64,000 nt of DNA from Planococcus sp. MSAK28401 (GTDB lineage Bacteria; Bacillota; Bacilli; Bacillales_A; Planococcaceae): contig NZ_JAAMTH010000001.1 of assembly GCF_018283455.1 (NCBI RefSeq), positions 2,337,501-2,401,500 on the forward strand, written 5' to 3'. The notes under the pieces were generated by a model, which saw only the letters and a program-made list of their open reading frames with translations, was not told where the DNA came from and did no database searches. Both the position numbers and the translations under genes were made by a program. This document shows positions 15,762 to 25,613 of the stretch, one piece after another. Numbering within the stretch: position 1 is the stretch's first letter; each line of letters opens with the position of its first letter.

Positions 15762-16666
15762 TATGCTACTGTTTCATGTGATTTGGTGCCGCTGCGGGCC
15801 GGCTTCATTGCCATGCTTTCATAATGCGGGAATAGCTGGCCGAGCGCTTGTCCGATGCGTTTTTCATCCCCGGCACGGACCGGTATGAAGAGGGACGGGC
15901 CCGCTCCGCTGATTGCGTATCCATAAGCGCCGAGCTTCTGGCACGCTTCACCGATTTCCTTGAAATCCGGGAAGCGATTTTGGCGATACGGCTGATGGAA
16001 CGTATCTTTGTTCATGAGCTTGCCGGCTTTTTCCCAATCGCCGCGCACCATCGCTGCAGAAAGCACATTGGCCGCGGCACTTCCACGCACGCTTTCAGCA
16101 TGTTGAAGCTGTTCGGGCAACAGGCTTCTGGACTCTTCTGTCAGAAAAATCTCCTGTGGGATCAATAGCACGACCCCGATATCGACTTGTCCGACATGCA
16201 CAGTTTCGATCTGCTCTTCATCATAATAGGAAATTGTCAGCCCCCCGAGCAGTGAAGCGGAGATATTGTCCGGATGGCCTTCCATTTCAGTGCCGATTTG
16301 AACTTTTTCCTGGTCGGACATACGCAGATCGAGCAAACGGTTCGCCAATTCAATGCCTGCTGCAATGGCCGAAGCGCTGCTGCCAAGCCCCCGCCCGAGC
16401 GGGATATCTGTATCGATTTCGAGTTTAGCTGCCGGCAACTCTTTGCCGTATGCGGCAGCTGTGCGTTCAGCCGCCTGCAGGATTAAATTACCTTCAGTAC
16501 CGGACAAATGGGCATATTCTGCTGTTTTATAATCAAGTTGCCATGAATCGGCAGGCGACACGTGAATATTTAAATGGAGGTCCAGCGCAAGTCCGATGGA
16601 ATCAAATCCGGGGCCCAGGTTGGCAGTAGATGCAGGTACTGCTATCGAAAATTCTTTACCGCTCAT
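15761..16666 (-). CDS. thrB: Homoserine kinase
   Basis: 301 residues from the ATG at 16666, which has AAGGAGGT upstream; a frame from 16696 adds ten unrelated residues. GHMP-kinase motifs: [19 protein letters not shown] at the start, the ATP loop [31 protein letters not shown], and [14 protein letters not shown] near the end. It phosphorylates homoserine for threonine synthesis in the cytoplasm. Its start overlaps the thrC stop in an ATGA, so the two are translationally coupled. Last gene of hom-thrC-thrB. Confidence 0.97.
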   Translation of the reverse strand: MSGKEFSIAVPASTANLGPGFDSIGLALDLHLNIHVSPADSWQLDYKTAEYAHLSGTEGNLILQAAERTAAAYGKELPAAKLEIDTDIPLGRGLGSSASAIAAGIELANRLLDLRMSDQEKVQIGTEMEGHPDNISASLLGGLTISYYDEEQIETVHVGQVDIGVVLLIPQEIFLTEESRSLLPEQLQHAESVRGSAAANVLSAAMVRGDWEKAGKLMNKDTFHQPYRQNRFPDFKEIGEACQKLGAYGYAISGAGPSLFIPVRAGDEKRIGQALGQLFPHYESMAMKPARSGTKSHETVA

Positions 16667-17724
16667 ACTTTGACCTCCTTTTTTAACTCCTCCCAAAACT
16701 GTTCCATGTTTGCGGCTTCGAGCATGCCGTCTTGTTTACTGACTTCGATTGCTGTCGCCGGGTCTTTCAGGCCATTTCCTGTCAGTACACAGACGACGGT
16801 CGATCCTTTTTTAATCTGGCCGTCTTTGACTTGTTTTTTGAGGCCCGCGATCGATGCGCAAGATGCCGGTTCCGCAAAGACGCCTTCTGTCTTGGCGAGC
16901 AGCTGGTAAGCTTCGAGGATTTTATCATCACTTCTCGAAAGGATCGTGCCCTGCGATTCATCGAGTGCGTTAAGTGCCAATTGCCAGCTTGCCGGGTTGC
17001 CAATGCGGATCGCCGTCGCGACCGTTTCAGGGTGCTCCACGACTTTGTTCTGGACGATCGGCGAAGCGCCTTCCGCCTGGACGCCGAGCAGTTCAGGGCG
17101 TTTTTCGCCAGTGCGTTCGGCGTATTCAGTAAAGCCTTTCCAAGCAGCTGAAATATTGCCGGCATTACCAACAGGAAGCGCGAACAGGTCCGGTACTTTC
17201 CCAAGTTGCTCGATTACTTCAAAAGCGATGGTCTTCTGGCCTTCAAGACGGTACGGGTTAACGGAGTTGACGAGTGCGATACCTGGGGATTTGCCGATTT
17301 CACGGACCATTTCCAGCGCTTCATCAAAATTGCCTTTGATTTCCAAAATTTCTGCACCGTACATTTTTGCCTGAGCCAACTTGCCAAGCGCAATGCGGCC
17401 TTCCGGAATGACGACAATCGTCCGCATGCCCGCTCTTGCGCCATATGCAGCTGCCGAAGCCGATGTGTTTCCTGTGGATGCACAAACCAGGACGCTTTTA
17501 CCTTCTTCCTTCGCTTTAGCGACTGCCATGACCATTCCCCGATCCTTAAAGGAACCGGTCGGATTGGCGCCTTCGATTTTGGCATAGACCTCGATGCCCC
17601 AATCAGCAGATAGCTTTTCAAGATGGATCAGCGGTGTATTGCCTTCTTGCAATGTCAGTGAAGGAGTAGCTTCCGTCACCGGCAGCCACTCTTTATATTG
17701 TTCGATCAGTCCAGGCCATCTCAT
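16663..17724 (-). CDS. thrC: Threonine synthase
   Basis: 353 residues, length of Bacillus-type short threonine synthases. The PLP lysine is K60 in [11 protein letters not shown]; the phosphate loop is near [27 protein letters not shown] is also conserved. It converts O-phosphohomoserine to threonine and phosphate. Both ends overlap neighbours by four bases (ATGA with hom upstream, ATGA with thrB downstream), so the three genes form a tight operon. Confidence 0.97.
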   Translation of the reverse strand: MRWPGLIEQYKEWLPVTEATPSLTLQEGNTPLIHLEKLSADWGIEVYAKIEGANPTGSFKDRGMVMAVAKAKEEGKSVLVCASTGNTSASAAAYGARAGMRTIVVIPEGRIALGKLAQAKMYGAEILEIKGNFDEALEMVREIGKSPGIALVNSVNPYRLEGQKTIAFEVIEQLGKVPDLFALPVGNAGNISAAWKGFTEYAERTGEKRPELLGVQAEGASPIVQNKVVEHPETVATAIRIGNPASWQLALNALDESQGTILSRSDDKILEAYQLLAKTEGVFAEPASCASIAGLKKQVKDGQIKKGSTVVCVLTGNGLKDPATAIEVSKQDGMLEAANMEQFWEELKKEVKV

Positions 17725-19019
17725 GCTGCACCCTCTCCTTCAATGCGGTAATGACTAATTAGGCTTGCCATTCCTTCCAGTTTTTTCAAGACATCCAAAT
17801 GCTGTTGGCGTGAAATTTCGTGTGTTTTTAAAATAAGTTCCGCTTTCCCTTCGTTTGCATCGGTTCCCGGATTCTGCACGATCGATTGAATACTCGCGCC
17901 GTGCTGGCTGTATATGGCGCTCACTTTGGACAATACACCGACCACATCATCCACCAGCAAACGATGGAAATATTTCGAACGGCTTTTATCCGCAGGCTTG
18001 ATCACACGTTCATGCTGCGCTGCGTGTTCGCGTTTCCCGTTCACTCCGAGAAGCAAGTTCCTGCATGCCGCAATGATATCGGAGACGACTGATGTCGCAG
18101 TCGGCAGTGATCCTGCTCCTGGTCCGTAAAGCATCGTTTCACCGACCGCATCCCCATAAATATAAACAGCGTTGAATTCGTTATTGACCGAAGCCAAAGG
18201 ATGGCTGTTCGCCAGGAAAATCGGTTCAACAGACACATCGATGCCATCTTCGTCTTTTGTCGAAGAGCCGACCATTTTCATCGTATAGCCTAAGCTCTCG
18301 CCCATCTCCACATCACCGTCTTGAATCGTTTCCATGCCGCGGATATTGACATCATCCAGCTTCACTTCTGTCGAATAGGCAAGCGATGACAAGATGACCA
18401 TCTTGCGTGCTGCGTCGAGGCCACCGACATCCGCTGTCGGGTCGGCTTCCGCAAACCCGAGTTCGGTCGCTTCTGCGAGTGCATCTTCATAGCTTTTCTT
18501 TTCCTGCTTCATCTTTGTCAGGATAAAGTTCGTAGTCCCATTGACGATACCCATCATGCTCGAGATACGGTCAGAAGCCAGTCCGTCTTCTAGCGTACGG
18601 ATAATCGGAATGCCGCCGGCTACACTCGCTTCATAGAAGAGATCGCATTTCTCGGCATCCGCCAGTTTCAATAAATCGTGGCCATATTGTGCCATGACGT
18701 CCTTATTAGCAGTCACGACTTGCTTGCCAGATTTCAATGCCTGCTCCATCGCTGCCCTTGCGCCTTCGATGCCGCCCATCACTTCTACAATTATGTCGAG
18801 GGAAGAATCATTCAAGATTTCTTCAATATCTGTCGTGAAGACATTCGGATCGAGGTCCGACAGCCGATCTTTCCCGGCATCCCGGACAAGTACTTTCCGG
18901 ATCGCGACTTGGGCGCCGAGTTTGTGCTGAAGATCTTCCTGATGTTGCTGGATAATCTTTGCCACGCCGCTCCCTACTGTCCCGAAACCTAATAATCCGA
19001 TTGAAATTTCATTTCTCAT
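17721..19019 (-). CDS. hom: Homoserine dehydrogenase with ACT domain
   Basis: 432 residues from the ATG at 19019, favoured by GGGAGGAA seven bases upstream over a nine-residue longer frame. Residues 1-140 are the NAD(P)-binding fold ([17 protein letters not shown]), followed by the catalytic region with [14 protein letters not shown] and [19 protein letters not shown]. Residues 345-430 form an ACT domain ([20 protein letters not shown]), the usual site for threonine feedback. It reduces aspartate semialdehyde to homoserine. A good promoter lies at 19079-19107, overlapping that of the divergent aspartate kinase gene. Confidence 0.97.
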   Translation of the reverse strand: MRNEISIGLLGFGTVGSGVAKIIQQHQEDLQHKLGAQVAIRKVLVRDAGKDRLSDLDPNVFTTDIEEILNDSSLDIIVEVMGGIEGARAAMEQALKSGKQVVTANKDVMAQYGHDLLKLADAEKCDLFYEASVAGGIPIIRTLEDGLASDRISSMMGIVNGTTNFILTKMKQEKKSYEDALAEATELGFAEADPTADVGGLDAARKMVILSSLAYSTEVKLDDVNIRGMETIQDGDVEMGESLGYTMKMVGSSTKDEDGIDVSVEPIFLANSHPLASVNNEFNAVYIYGDAVGETMLYGPGAGSLPTATSVVSDIIAACRNLLLGVNGKREHAAQHERVIKPADKSRSKYFHRLLVDDVVGVLSKVSAIYSQHGASIQSIVQNPGTDANEGKAELILKTHEISRQQHLDVLKKLEGMASLISHYRIEGEGAA

Positions 19020-19065
19020 TGACGATTCCTCCCATGGTGTGTACACTGTGAAAAAACAGTTGTTT

Positions 19066-19094
19066 TTGTCATAGAGACATTATAGTATTATATA
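19066..19094 (+). promoter_or_regulatory. Sigma-A promoter candidate of the aspartate kinase gene
   Basis: TTGTCA (19066-19071), 17-base spacer, TATATA (19089-19094). It overlaps the divergent hom promoter, so the two probably cannot fire at once from the same DNA. Confidence 0.5.
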
Positions 19095-19107
19095 TTAACG
19101 AAAACAA
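19079..19107 (-). promoter_or_regulatory. Sigma-A promoter candidate of hom-thrC-thrB
   Basis: Minus strand: TTGTTT (19107-19102), 17-base spacer, TATAAT (19084-19079). Optimal spacing; the leader to hom is about 55 bases. Confidence 0.72.
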
Positions 19108-19147
19108 CCCTTTTTACAGACTATTAAAAAAGATGGGACTTGATAGG

Positions 19148-20515
19148 ATGAAAGTATGCAAATTCGGTGGAACTTCAGTCGCTAGCGCACAGCAAATCAA
19201 AAAAGTCGCAAGCATCATCAAAGCGGACCCAGCACGCCGGATTGTGGTCGTCTCAGCTCCAGGCAAACGCCATAGTGGAGATATAAAAGTGACCGACCTG
19301 CTCATCCGTCTCGCGTCCGCCGCATTATTGGGCGAATCCATCCAACAGCCCTTGCAGGCAGTCATTGAGCGTTACACGGAAATTGCCGATGAACTCGGGC
19401 TCGACCGGGATATCATCGACATCATCCGTGCCGATCTCACAGGCCGCCTCCGTGCAGACAGCGGCCAGCATGATTTGTATATCGACTCGATCAAAGCGGC
19501 AGGAGAAGACAATTCAGCGAAATTGATCGCTGCCTACTTCACATCCATCGGAATGCAGGCGGAGTACGTCAATCCGCACACAGCTGGTTTGTTCGTCAAT
19601 GATCCGCCGGAACGCGCCCAAGCCTTGCCGGAATCCTATGGCCAGCTTGCCTCTTTAGCGCAAAAGCCATCCATCACCGTCTTTCCTGGATTTTTTGCTT
19701 ACACAAAATCCGGAATACTTCGGACGTTCGATCGGGGCGGCTCCGATATTACAGGGTCGATCCTGGCAGCTGCCGTCAAGGCGGAGCTGTATGAGAATTT
19801 CACAGACGTCGACTGTGTCTTTGCCGCCAATCCACAAGTTGTCGATAATCCGGTAGAAATCGAGCAGATGACTTACCGCGAGATGCGCGAGTTGTCTTAC
19901 GCCGGATTCGCCGTCCTTCATGATGAAGCCTTGATGCCTGCCTACCGGGCGTCGGTGCCGCTGTGCATCCGCAACACCAATAATCCGTCCGCTCCAGGCA
20001 CGATGATTGTCGCAGAACGCGCTAGCTCCCCGCGCCCCGTCACCGGGATCTCCGCAGATAGCGGCTTCTCCACCTTATATGTCGGCAAGTATTTAATGAA
20101 CCGCGAAGTCGGATTCGGCCGAAAGCTGCTGCAAATCCTGGAAGAAGAGGAAATCTCCTACGAACATATCCCATCTGGCATCGATAATCTATCAGTCATC
20201 CTCAGAAGCCATCAGCTCGATGATGAAAAAGAACGACGCATCATTGGACGGGTCAAGGACGAACTTCAGGCGGACGATGTCCATATCCGCAATGATTTCT
20301 CGATGATTGTCTTGGTCGGCGAAGGAATGAACAATAATAAAGGCCTGACTGCCCGTGCTGCCGCTGCGTTTGCGCGCACCGACGTGAATATTGAAATGAT
20401 CAACCAGGGATCTTCCGAAGTCAGCTTGGTGTTCGGCATCTTAAAAGAAGATGAAGCAAAAATCCTCAATGAACTGTACAAAGAATTTTTCGCCCCGGCG
20501 CTTGTCGGCCAGTAA
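19148..20515 (+). CDS. thrD: Aspartate kinase (threonine-branch, ThrD/YclM type)
   Basis: 455 residues from the ATG at 19148 (MKVCKFGGTSVASAQQIKK); a start at 19133 adds five residues and has no ribosome site. The kinase domain has KFGGTS at the N-terminus, VVVSAPGKR, FDRGGSDITGSILAAAV and the VDCVFAANP region. Two ACT domains fill the C-terminal third (from about residue 310, e.g. IVLVGEGMNNNKGLTARAAA). Length matches the monofunctional class of B. subtilis YclM (aspartokinase III). Placement opposite hom-thrC-thrB suggests a role in threonine supply. Confidence 0.92.
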   Translation: MKVCKFGGTSVASAQQIKKVASIIKADPARRIVVVSAPGKRHSGDIKVTDLLIRLASAALLGESIQQPLQAVIERYTEIADELGLDRDIIDIIRADLTGRLRADSGQHDLYIDSIKAAGEDNSAKLIAAYFTSIGMQAEYVNPHTAGLFVNDPPERAQALPESYGQLASLAQKPSITVFPGFFAYTKSGILRTFDRGGSDITGSILAAAVKAELYENFTDVDCVFAANPQVVDNPVEIEQMTYREMRELSYAGFAVLHDEALMPAYRASVPLCIRNTNNPSAPGTMIVAERASSPRPVTGISADSGFSTLYVGKYLMNREVGFGRKLLQILEEEEISYEHIPSGIDNLSVILRSHQLDDEKERRIIGRVKDELQADDVHIRNDFSMIVLVGEGMNNNKGLTARAAAAFARTDVNIEMINQGSSEVSLVFGILKEDEAKILNELYKEFFAPALVGQ

Positions 20516-20526
20516 AATTCCCTAAA

Positions 20527-20574
20527 CAAAAAAGACGAAGCGCGAGGTCATCACCTTGCGCTTCGTCTTTTTGT
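20527..20574 (+). terminator. Bidirectional terminator after the aspartate kinase gene
   Basis: AAAAAGACGAAGCGC/GCGCTTCGTCTTTTT stem with flanking A and T runs; serves also the converging cupin gene. Confidence 0.92.
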
Positions 20575-20583
20575 TATGCAGCC

Positions 20584-21081
20584 TCAAGCATTCCACTCTA
20601 AAAGCAATGGTCCTTCGTCACCGTAAACAGGATCGGTCTTCGGAATCGGCGTATTCTGGATATCTTCCAATACATATGGACGCTCATCTGGCTCACCGGT
20701 TTTCAGATTATATTCCACACCTCCGGGATAGGCGCCAACGATGCGGAAATCATCGCTTGCTGATAGGCGTTTATGGCCTGTTCCCGCGGGTAAAACGCAG
20801 ACATCCCCAGCTTGCACTTCCACTTCTTCCCCGCTTTCACCGCCCAATTGGAGCCGCGCCGATCCGCTCACCACTCCAAGTGCTTCGTGCGTGTTGCTAT
20901 GGTAATGATGAAAATCGAATACGCCGCCTTGCCACGTATTGCCCCAGCCATGCTGCTGAAAAGCCTGTTCGATTCGTTCTGTCTTGCCGCTGAATGCAGC
21001 GGGATAAAAAACTACTGGAAGCTCCGGGTTATTCGGGATGGCGCCATCGTCTTCAAAATGAAAAAACTGTGCATCTTTCAT
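20584..21081 (-). CDS. Cupin-domain protein, YjlB-like
   Basis: 165 residues from the ATG at 21081, with AAGGAG upstream; a longer frame from 21117 has no ribosome site. The N-terminal FHFEDDGAIPNNPELPVVFYP resembles B. subtilis YjlB. The cupin motifs are FDFHHYHSNTHEALGVVSGS (metal-binding His, His, Glu) and VLPAGTGHKRL (third His). Such small cupins bind a metal and act as isomerases, oxygenases or sensors; the substrate is unknown. It follows rocB by 44 bases and may be co-transcribed. Confidence 0.85.
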   Translation of the reverse strand: MKDAQFFHFEDDGAIPNNPELPVVFYPAAFSGKTERIEQAFQQHGWGNTWQGGVFDFHHYHSNTHEALGVVSGSARLQLGGESGEEVEVQAGDVCVLPAGTGHKRLSASDDFRIVGAYPGGVEYNLKTGEPDERPYVLEDIQNTPIPKTDPVYGDEGPLLLEWNA

Positions 21082-21125
21082 TGAAATCAGCTCCTTTTGC
21101 CCTTCTTTACCCGGCATGCGCCCAG

Positions 21126-22751
21126 TTATGCTTGTTTATTCGACAATACCGGCGTGAACTGCGACAGCAGCAAATCTTCCAGCAGGACAGGAAGCTCCTC
21201 GAATGCACTCTTGCGATTCAAACGTTCCGTACGCTGATGCGCGTCACGCCCGAATGGACCGACATTCAATACCGGCGCCTTGAGCTTGTTCATCGAATCG
21301 AACGGAATGCTATAACTTCTGCCGTAAACAGGCGTGTTCTGTTCATACGTCTGCCAGCCTTCGTTTTGGTCTTGGAAATTGACATAGCTTAAATCGGAAA
21401 TGCCGTTGAAATAATGGCCTTGCTTCACTTCCAGGCCAAACCGCTCTAGCGCCGTTTCCTGCACTTGATGAATGCATTTCTGGACAAGCTCTGAATCACT
21501 CGAATTGACTGGCGGATAATATGGCGGCGCAAACAGCAAGATGACCGCAGGCGTCAGTTCATGGCATTGAATCAATAATTGATCAGTAATGGCGTGGGAT
21601 TGTTCGCGCACATCGTGATCCACATCTTCTGTGACATTGGACATAATCTGCTCAACCGCTTTTTCCCCCAGTTTCTCAAGTGCATATTCTTTCAGCTCTT
21701 CGAAGCGGAAAACTTTCACTTCGTTGACCGGCTCGATTCCTTCACGCGTACACATCTCGACGTAATCATGGCTCATTTTAGCCAGTGCTTCACGAGCCGT
21801 TTCTTCAAACATTTGCATCGTTTCTTCCGCATTGCGTTCGAGCAGGAAAACATTGTACATGGACACCGCGCGATACGGGGTCTGCGCAGAGTATTCCATT
21901 TTAACGTCACGCTGCAAGACTGTGACCGGAAGGGGCGAAGTTTCGCCGTAAAGCGTTTCACGGAATTTCGGGTTCCAGCTCATTTCCTGAGTCAAATAGG
22001 AAGCCATATAATTCGAAGTCAGCCCGCTGAGCGGTTCGCCGACATGCGTTTCTTTTCCGTAAAACAAGGCGCTCGGCATGATTTTCCCGATACTTCCGCT
22101 GTATACTTTAAAATCGCTTTCTTTTGGATCCTGGGCGAATACCGGTTCTCCGTTTAAAAACAAGGAATAGTCGAGCTGATGCGTTTCCGCTAATTCCAAA
22201 AGAAACGGGACGGCATGGCGCATGCCGTTGGAATTGACTTCCTCATCCGGCACCGTCAACAACACCAGATTGACCGGCCATTGTTCTGTCGATGCCTTTT
22301 CGAGCAGCGCCATATGCAAAGCGAGTCCTGCTTTCATATCCATCGTGCCGCGGCCGAACAAATAATTGCCCGACTCCAAATCAGCCAGTGCTTCTTCACT
22401 GAGCATTTCCTTATAATCATGGAGCGCACGTGTCAACAGGCGTGGGTTTGAAGCCAATGGGCGTAAAACTCCATAATCCTCAGTGGACACCGTATCGAAA
22501 TGGCTGATCAGAACAACCGTATCCACAGCGTCTTCATGTTTATAAAGCGCCGTCAAAAACGTTCGTCCCCAGTTGACTTCGCCGAGCTCCAATTGGTCCG
22601 GGTGCTGTTTGAAATAATCCAATTCGCCCAACAAACCTTTCAATTTAACCGGGAATTCCGCTTCCCCTTGAGTCAGGTAAATACTTTCCCAGCTGACCAA
22701 CTCGCACAGCAAATCCTCCATTTTCTCCGGTGTGTCCCAGAAACGCTCCAT
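21126..22751 (-). CDS. rocB: RocB-type M20 peptidase (arginine degradation protein family)
   Basis: 541 residues, the distinctive length of RocB. N-terminal LLCELVSWESIYLTQGEAEF; metal-site motifs VVLISHFDTVSTEDYG and FGRGTMDMKAGLALHM, then the Glu pair in VPDEEVNSNGMRHA. RocB is encoded with arginine catabolism genes in Bacillus, and it is thought to be an amidohydrolase of unproved substrate. Here it stands with a cupin gene and no other roc gene. GAAAGGGTGG lies before the ATG. No SigL (-12/-24) promoter is visible; a sigma-A -10 candidate is at 22817-22822. Confidence 0.88.
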   Translation of the reverse strand: MERFWDTPEKMEDLLCELVSWESIYLTQGEAEFPVKLKGLLGELDYFKQHPDQLELGEVNWGRTFLTALYKHEDAVDTVVLISHFDTVSTEDYGVLRPLASNPRLLTRALHDYKEMLSEEALADLESGNYLFGRGTMDMKAGLALHMALLEKASTEQWPVNLVLLTVPDEEVNSNGMRHAVPFLLELAETHQLDYSLFLNGEPVFAQDPKESDFKVYSGSIGKIMPSALFYGKETHVGEPLSGLTSNYMASYLTQEMSWNPKFRETLYGETSPLPVTVLQRDVKMEYSAQTPYRAVSMYNVFLLERNAEETMQMFEETAREALAKMSHDYVEMCTREGIEPVNEVKVFRFEELKEYALEKLGEKAVEQIMSNVTEDVDHDVREQSHAITDQLLIQCHELTPAVILLFAPPYYPPVNSSDSELVQKCIHQVQETALERFGLEVKQGHYFNGISDLSYVNFQDQNEGWQTYEQNTPVYGRSYSIPFDSMNKLKAPVLNVGPFGRDAHQRTERLNRKSAFEELPVLLEDLLLSQFTPVLSNKQA

Positions 22752-22816
22752 TATAAATCCACCCTTTCAGTTTCCATATACTTGAAGTGCAATAAAAAAT
22801 TCAGTTCATTTATCCC

Positions 22817-22822
22817 ATTATA
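22817..22822 (-). promoter_or_regulatory. -10 element candidate for rocB
   Basis: TATAAT on the minus strand, about 66 bases before the rocB start; the -35 region (TTTAAT, 17 bases upstream) is weak. Confidence 0.4.
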
Positions 22823-22938
22823 TGGCTATTAAATTCCTCATTAAAATACAAAAAGGCAAACAATTTCGAGTTGAATTCACTGGCTAAGTTTTCAATCAGC
22901 CCAGCCGGTTTTACACCGCAAACCGGCTGGCATTGCTG

Positions 22939-24105
22939 CTATACCTGTTTTTTTAGTGTTGAAATAAAGTTTTCCAGACGGTCCATCCCTTGCTTTAATA
23001 CCGGCATGCTGTAAGCATAAGAAATTCGCAAGAAGCCTTCTCCGTATTCAGTGAATGCCGATCCAGGTACCGCTGCCACACCGCCTTCTTTCAATAAACG
23101 GATGGCAAAGTCATAAGACGTTAAACCAAATTTTTTGATGGACGGAAAAATATAGAATGCGCCTGTCGGCATGACCACCTCAATACCCATCTCCGTCAGC
23201 CGCTTGTAAACAAAATCACGCCGTTCAACATAGGCTTTGTTCATTTCAGCCGGCACTTGGCGCTGGTGCACAAGCGCTTCAATCGCAGCATGCTGTGAAG
23301 GAGTCGAGGCACAGATTGCGTTGTATTGATGGACTTTCAAGACATGCTGCATCACTTCCACAGGCCCTAAAATAAAACCGATACGCCACCCGGTCATCGA
23401 ATGGGATTTTGATAAACCGTGCACGAGTATGGTTTTCTCTCGCAAGCTCTCAAAGCAGGCGAATGTGCAGTGAGCACCACCGAATGTGTTTTCACTATAG
23501 ATTTCATCCGTCAAGATAAACAGGTCGTGGCGTTCGAAAACTGTTTTTAAAGCGTCCAACTCGTCCATCGTCATGGTGACGCCTGTGGGATTGGACGGAA
23601 AATTCATCAAGACCGCTTTGGTGCGCTCAGTAATTAGTTCTTCGAGCGCTTGTGGATCTGGTTTAAAGCCAGTTCCAGATGTATCCAAGTAGACGACTGT
23701 GGCGCCGCATAGTTGCACGAGCGGCTCGTAGCCGGGGTAAGTCGGCGCCGGCAAGATCACTTCATCGCCTTCTTCCAAAATGGTTCGGAATACGGAATCA
23801 AGCCCTTCGCTTGCGCCGTTGGTGACGATTATTTCATCTTCTGCACGGTACGACAAGCCGTAGCTGTCTTTGAAAAATGATTGAACAGCCTGGCGCAGTT
23901 CCATCGCGCCTGCATTATGTGTATAGCTTGTCTGATCATTGCGGATGGCCTCGACCCCTGCTTGTTTAACTGCTTCAGGAGTGGGGAAATCCGGCTGGCC
24001 GATCGTCAAATTGACCGCCTCGGGATAAGCCGGTATTTGATTGGCGAATTGTCGGATCCCAGAAATCTGAATCGACTCGACTCGTTTATTTAATCTCATA
24101 CTCAT
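22939..24105 (-). CDS. patA: PLP-dependent aminotransferase, PatA type
   Basis: 388 residues, fold-type I aminotransferase. Motifs: VNLTIGQPDFPTPEAVKQAG, SYTHNAGAMELRQAVQSF, IIVTNGASEGLD, MNFPSNPTGVTM, the Asp/Tyr in ILTDEIYSENTF, and the PLP lysine in HGLSKSHSMTGWRIGF. It resembles B. subtilis PatA, proposed as N-acetyl-LL-diaminopimelate aminotransferase in lysine synthesis. No other dap gene is adjacent, so the substrate is inferred. AAAGG sits nine bases before the ATG; a promoter candidate is at 24151-24179. A stem of ten base pairs at 22904-22931 without T run follows the gene. Confidence 0.82.
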   Translation of the reverse strand: MSMRLNKRVESIQISGIRQFANQIPAYPEAVNLTIGQPDFPTPEAVKQAGVEAIRNDQTSYTHNAGAMELRQAVQSFFKDSYGLSYRAEDEIIVTNGASEGLDSVFRTILEEGDEVILPAPTYPGYEPLVQLCGATVVYLDTSGTGFKPDPQALEELITERTKAVLMNFPSNPTGVTMTMDELDALKTVFERHDLFILTDEIYSENTFGGAHCTFACFESLREKTILVHGLSKSHSMTGWRIGFILGPVEVMQHVLKVHQYNAICASTPSQHAAIEALVHQRQVPAEMNKAYVERRDFVYKRLTEMGIEVVMPTGAFYIFPSIKKFGLTSYDFAIRLLKEGGVAAVPGSAFTEYGEGFLRISYAYSMPVLKQGMDRLENFISTLKKQV

Positions 24106-24150
24106 AAAGAATCAACCTTTCTTCAACTAGCAATTACTTTTTTAAAAAAA

Positions 24151-24179
24151 ATTATACTATAGTGAGCTGGATATGCTAA
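24151..24179 (-). promoter_or_regulatory. Sigma-A promoter candidate of patA
   Basis: Minus strand: TTAGCA (24179-24174), 17-base spacer, TATAAT (24156-24151), about 45 bases before the start codon. Confidence 0.6.
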
Positions 24180-24530
24180 TTAGCTTTTGTAACTAGATGG
24201 AAGGCAGTCCCATTTTTGTTTGAACATGAGCACACTATCTCAAAACATTTTGTTAACTTGACCACTACGTGCAATAATACATGAATTGAGAGTTAAATGA
24301 CGAGTGGATTGTACTAAACCTCAAGAAACCTTATTGCTGTTTACAAGGATGGATTGAATGCTTTATGACGTGTTGGTATTTTGGTGCAGGATTGTCCCAT
24401 CCTATGTTTGACGAATGGATTGTACCACCTGGCCGGCTTTTGGATGTCGCAGATGACTCATTGTGCCGCTCGTATTGGTATACTGGTCATATGTAGTTTA
24501 GAGAGATAGCTTCAAGAAGGACGGGATGAA
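24180..24530. other. Intergenic region with a spaced 17-bp direct repeat
   Basis: About 350 bases before the methyltransferase gene. TGACGAGTGGATTGTAC (24298-24314) recurs with one mismatch as TGACGAATGGATTGTAC (24409-24425), 111 bases apart; GGATTGT also occurs at 24389-24395. No frame longer than a few dozen codons fits a ribosome site, so I see no gene. It may hold the promoter region of the following gene. Confidence 0.4.
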
Positions 24531-25529
24531 TTGAAACCATTATCGCCAACAGGTGGATTTATATATACCTATGCTTACCATCAAGATGAAAAGGATTTAT
24601 GCCAATTGGAAATGCGCGCATTTTTTGGAACGGACACTGGCGGAAAAGTCATTAAAAGCAGTCGCGCCATCGCTCCCGGGCGAAGCCCATTCATCAAGGA
24701 ACGGATTGAGCTCTTGTTTGAAGCAACAGAATTTGCTGATATTGTAAAACTGGCTGGAGAATTGGATATGGAGGATTCCACATTCAAAGTGATCTTCCCA
24801 AAAATCAACGGCTTGAACGCGGCTGAACAAGTGGATTTTGACAAAAAGCGTGACATGGAGCGTCAAATCGGCTTTGTCATTAAAGGAAAAGCCGATGTCC
24901 ACAATCCGGATATCATATTCGGGCTAATTCCATTTGACGGCCGCTGGCATTTCGGGATCTATCAATTGAGTGAATCGGTGTGGTTTAAACACCAGCAAAA
25001 ACCGCGTGAATATTCCACTGCACTCAGTACGAAAACCGCTCGTGCCATTGCCAATATTGCCGTGCCGGAGCCAACAGGCATCAAAGCAATCGATCCTTGC
25101 TGCGGAATCGGGACGGTGCTAGTCGAAGCCTTATCGATGGGGATCGACATCGTTGGCCGGGATATCAACCCGCTCGTCGTCGATGGCTCGCGGGAAAACA
25201 TAGCGCACTTCGGTTTGTCTGGATCGGTCGATTTGGGCGCAATTGCCGACATTACAGAGCAATACGATGTCGCCATCATTGACATGCCTTATAACCTCTA
25301 CACGCACGCGACACCCGATGAACAACAGGAAATCCTGAAACATGCCTTGCCGGTTACTGAAAAACTGCTCGTCGTCACGATCGACCCGATCGACCATATG
25401 ATAGAGAACGCAGGGTTCATAATAACCGACCGCTGCATTGCAAAAAAATCACTGTTTCTACGTGAAATCCTCGTATGCGAGAAAACGGAGATGCCGCATT
25501 TTTCTGCCCAGGAACTTCAGCAATCGTAA
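24531..25529 (+). CDS. TRM11-family RNA methyltransferase
   Basis: 332 residues, TTG start with AAGGA nine bases upstream. The C-terminal half is a SAM-dependent methyltransferase fold: motif I IDPCCGIGTVLVEALS, acidic loop VGRDINPLVV, and the catalytic motif IIDMPYNLY (DPPY-type, with Met in place of the first Pro). The N-terminal half (YAYHQDEKDLCQLEMRAFFG) and GFVIKGKADVHNPDI suggest a degenerate THUMP-like RNA-binding region. Such enzymes methylate a guanosine N2 in tRNA in archaea and eukaryotes; the bacterial substrate is not known. Single gene between intergenic regions. Confidence 0.82.
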   Translation: MKPLSPTGGFIYTYAYHQDEKDLCQLEMRAFFGTDTGGKVIKSSRAIAPGRSPFIKERIELLFEATEFADIVKLAGELDMEDSTFKVIFPKINGLNAAEQVDFDKKRDMERQIGFVIKGKADVHNPDIIFGLIPFDGRWHFGIYQLSESVWFKHQQKPREYSTALSTKTARAIANIAVPEPTGIKAIDPCCGIGTVLVEALSMGIDIVGRDINPLVVDGSRENIAHFGLSGSVDLGAIADITEQYDVAIIDMPYNLYTHATPDEQQEILKHALPVTEKLLVVTIDPIDHMIENAGFIITDRCIAKKSLFLREILVCEKTEMPHFSAQELQQS

Positions 25530-25546
25530 AATGAAAGACATCCCAT

Positions 25547-25586
25547 AAAAAATCACCCGGACCAACCAGGTCCGGGTGATTTTTCT
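25547..25586 (+). terminator. Bidirectional terminator
   Basis: AAAAATCACCCGGACC/GGTCCGGGTGATTTTT stem; ends the methyltransferase and LysM transcripts, which converge here. Confidence 0.92.
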
Positions 25587-25613
25587 TTAGCTTTCTAAAC
25601 ATTAGCTGCCATT

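Noticed and set aside
22902..22931. GC-rich hairpin after patA as a terminator
   Set aside because: Strong stem CCAGCCGGTTT/AAACCGGCTGG but no T run on either strand, so I do not call it a rho-independent terminator.
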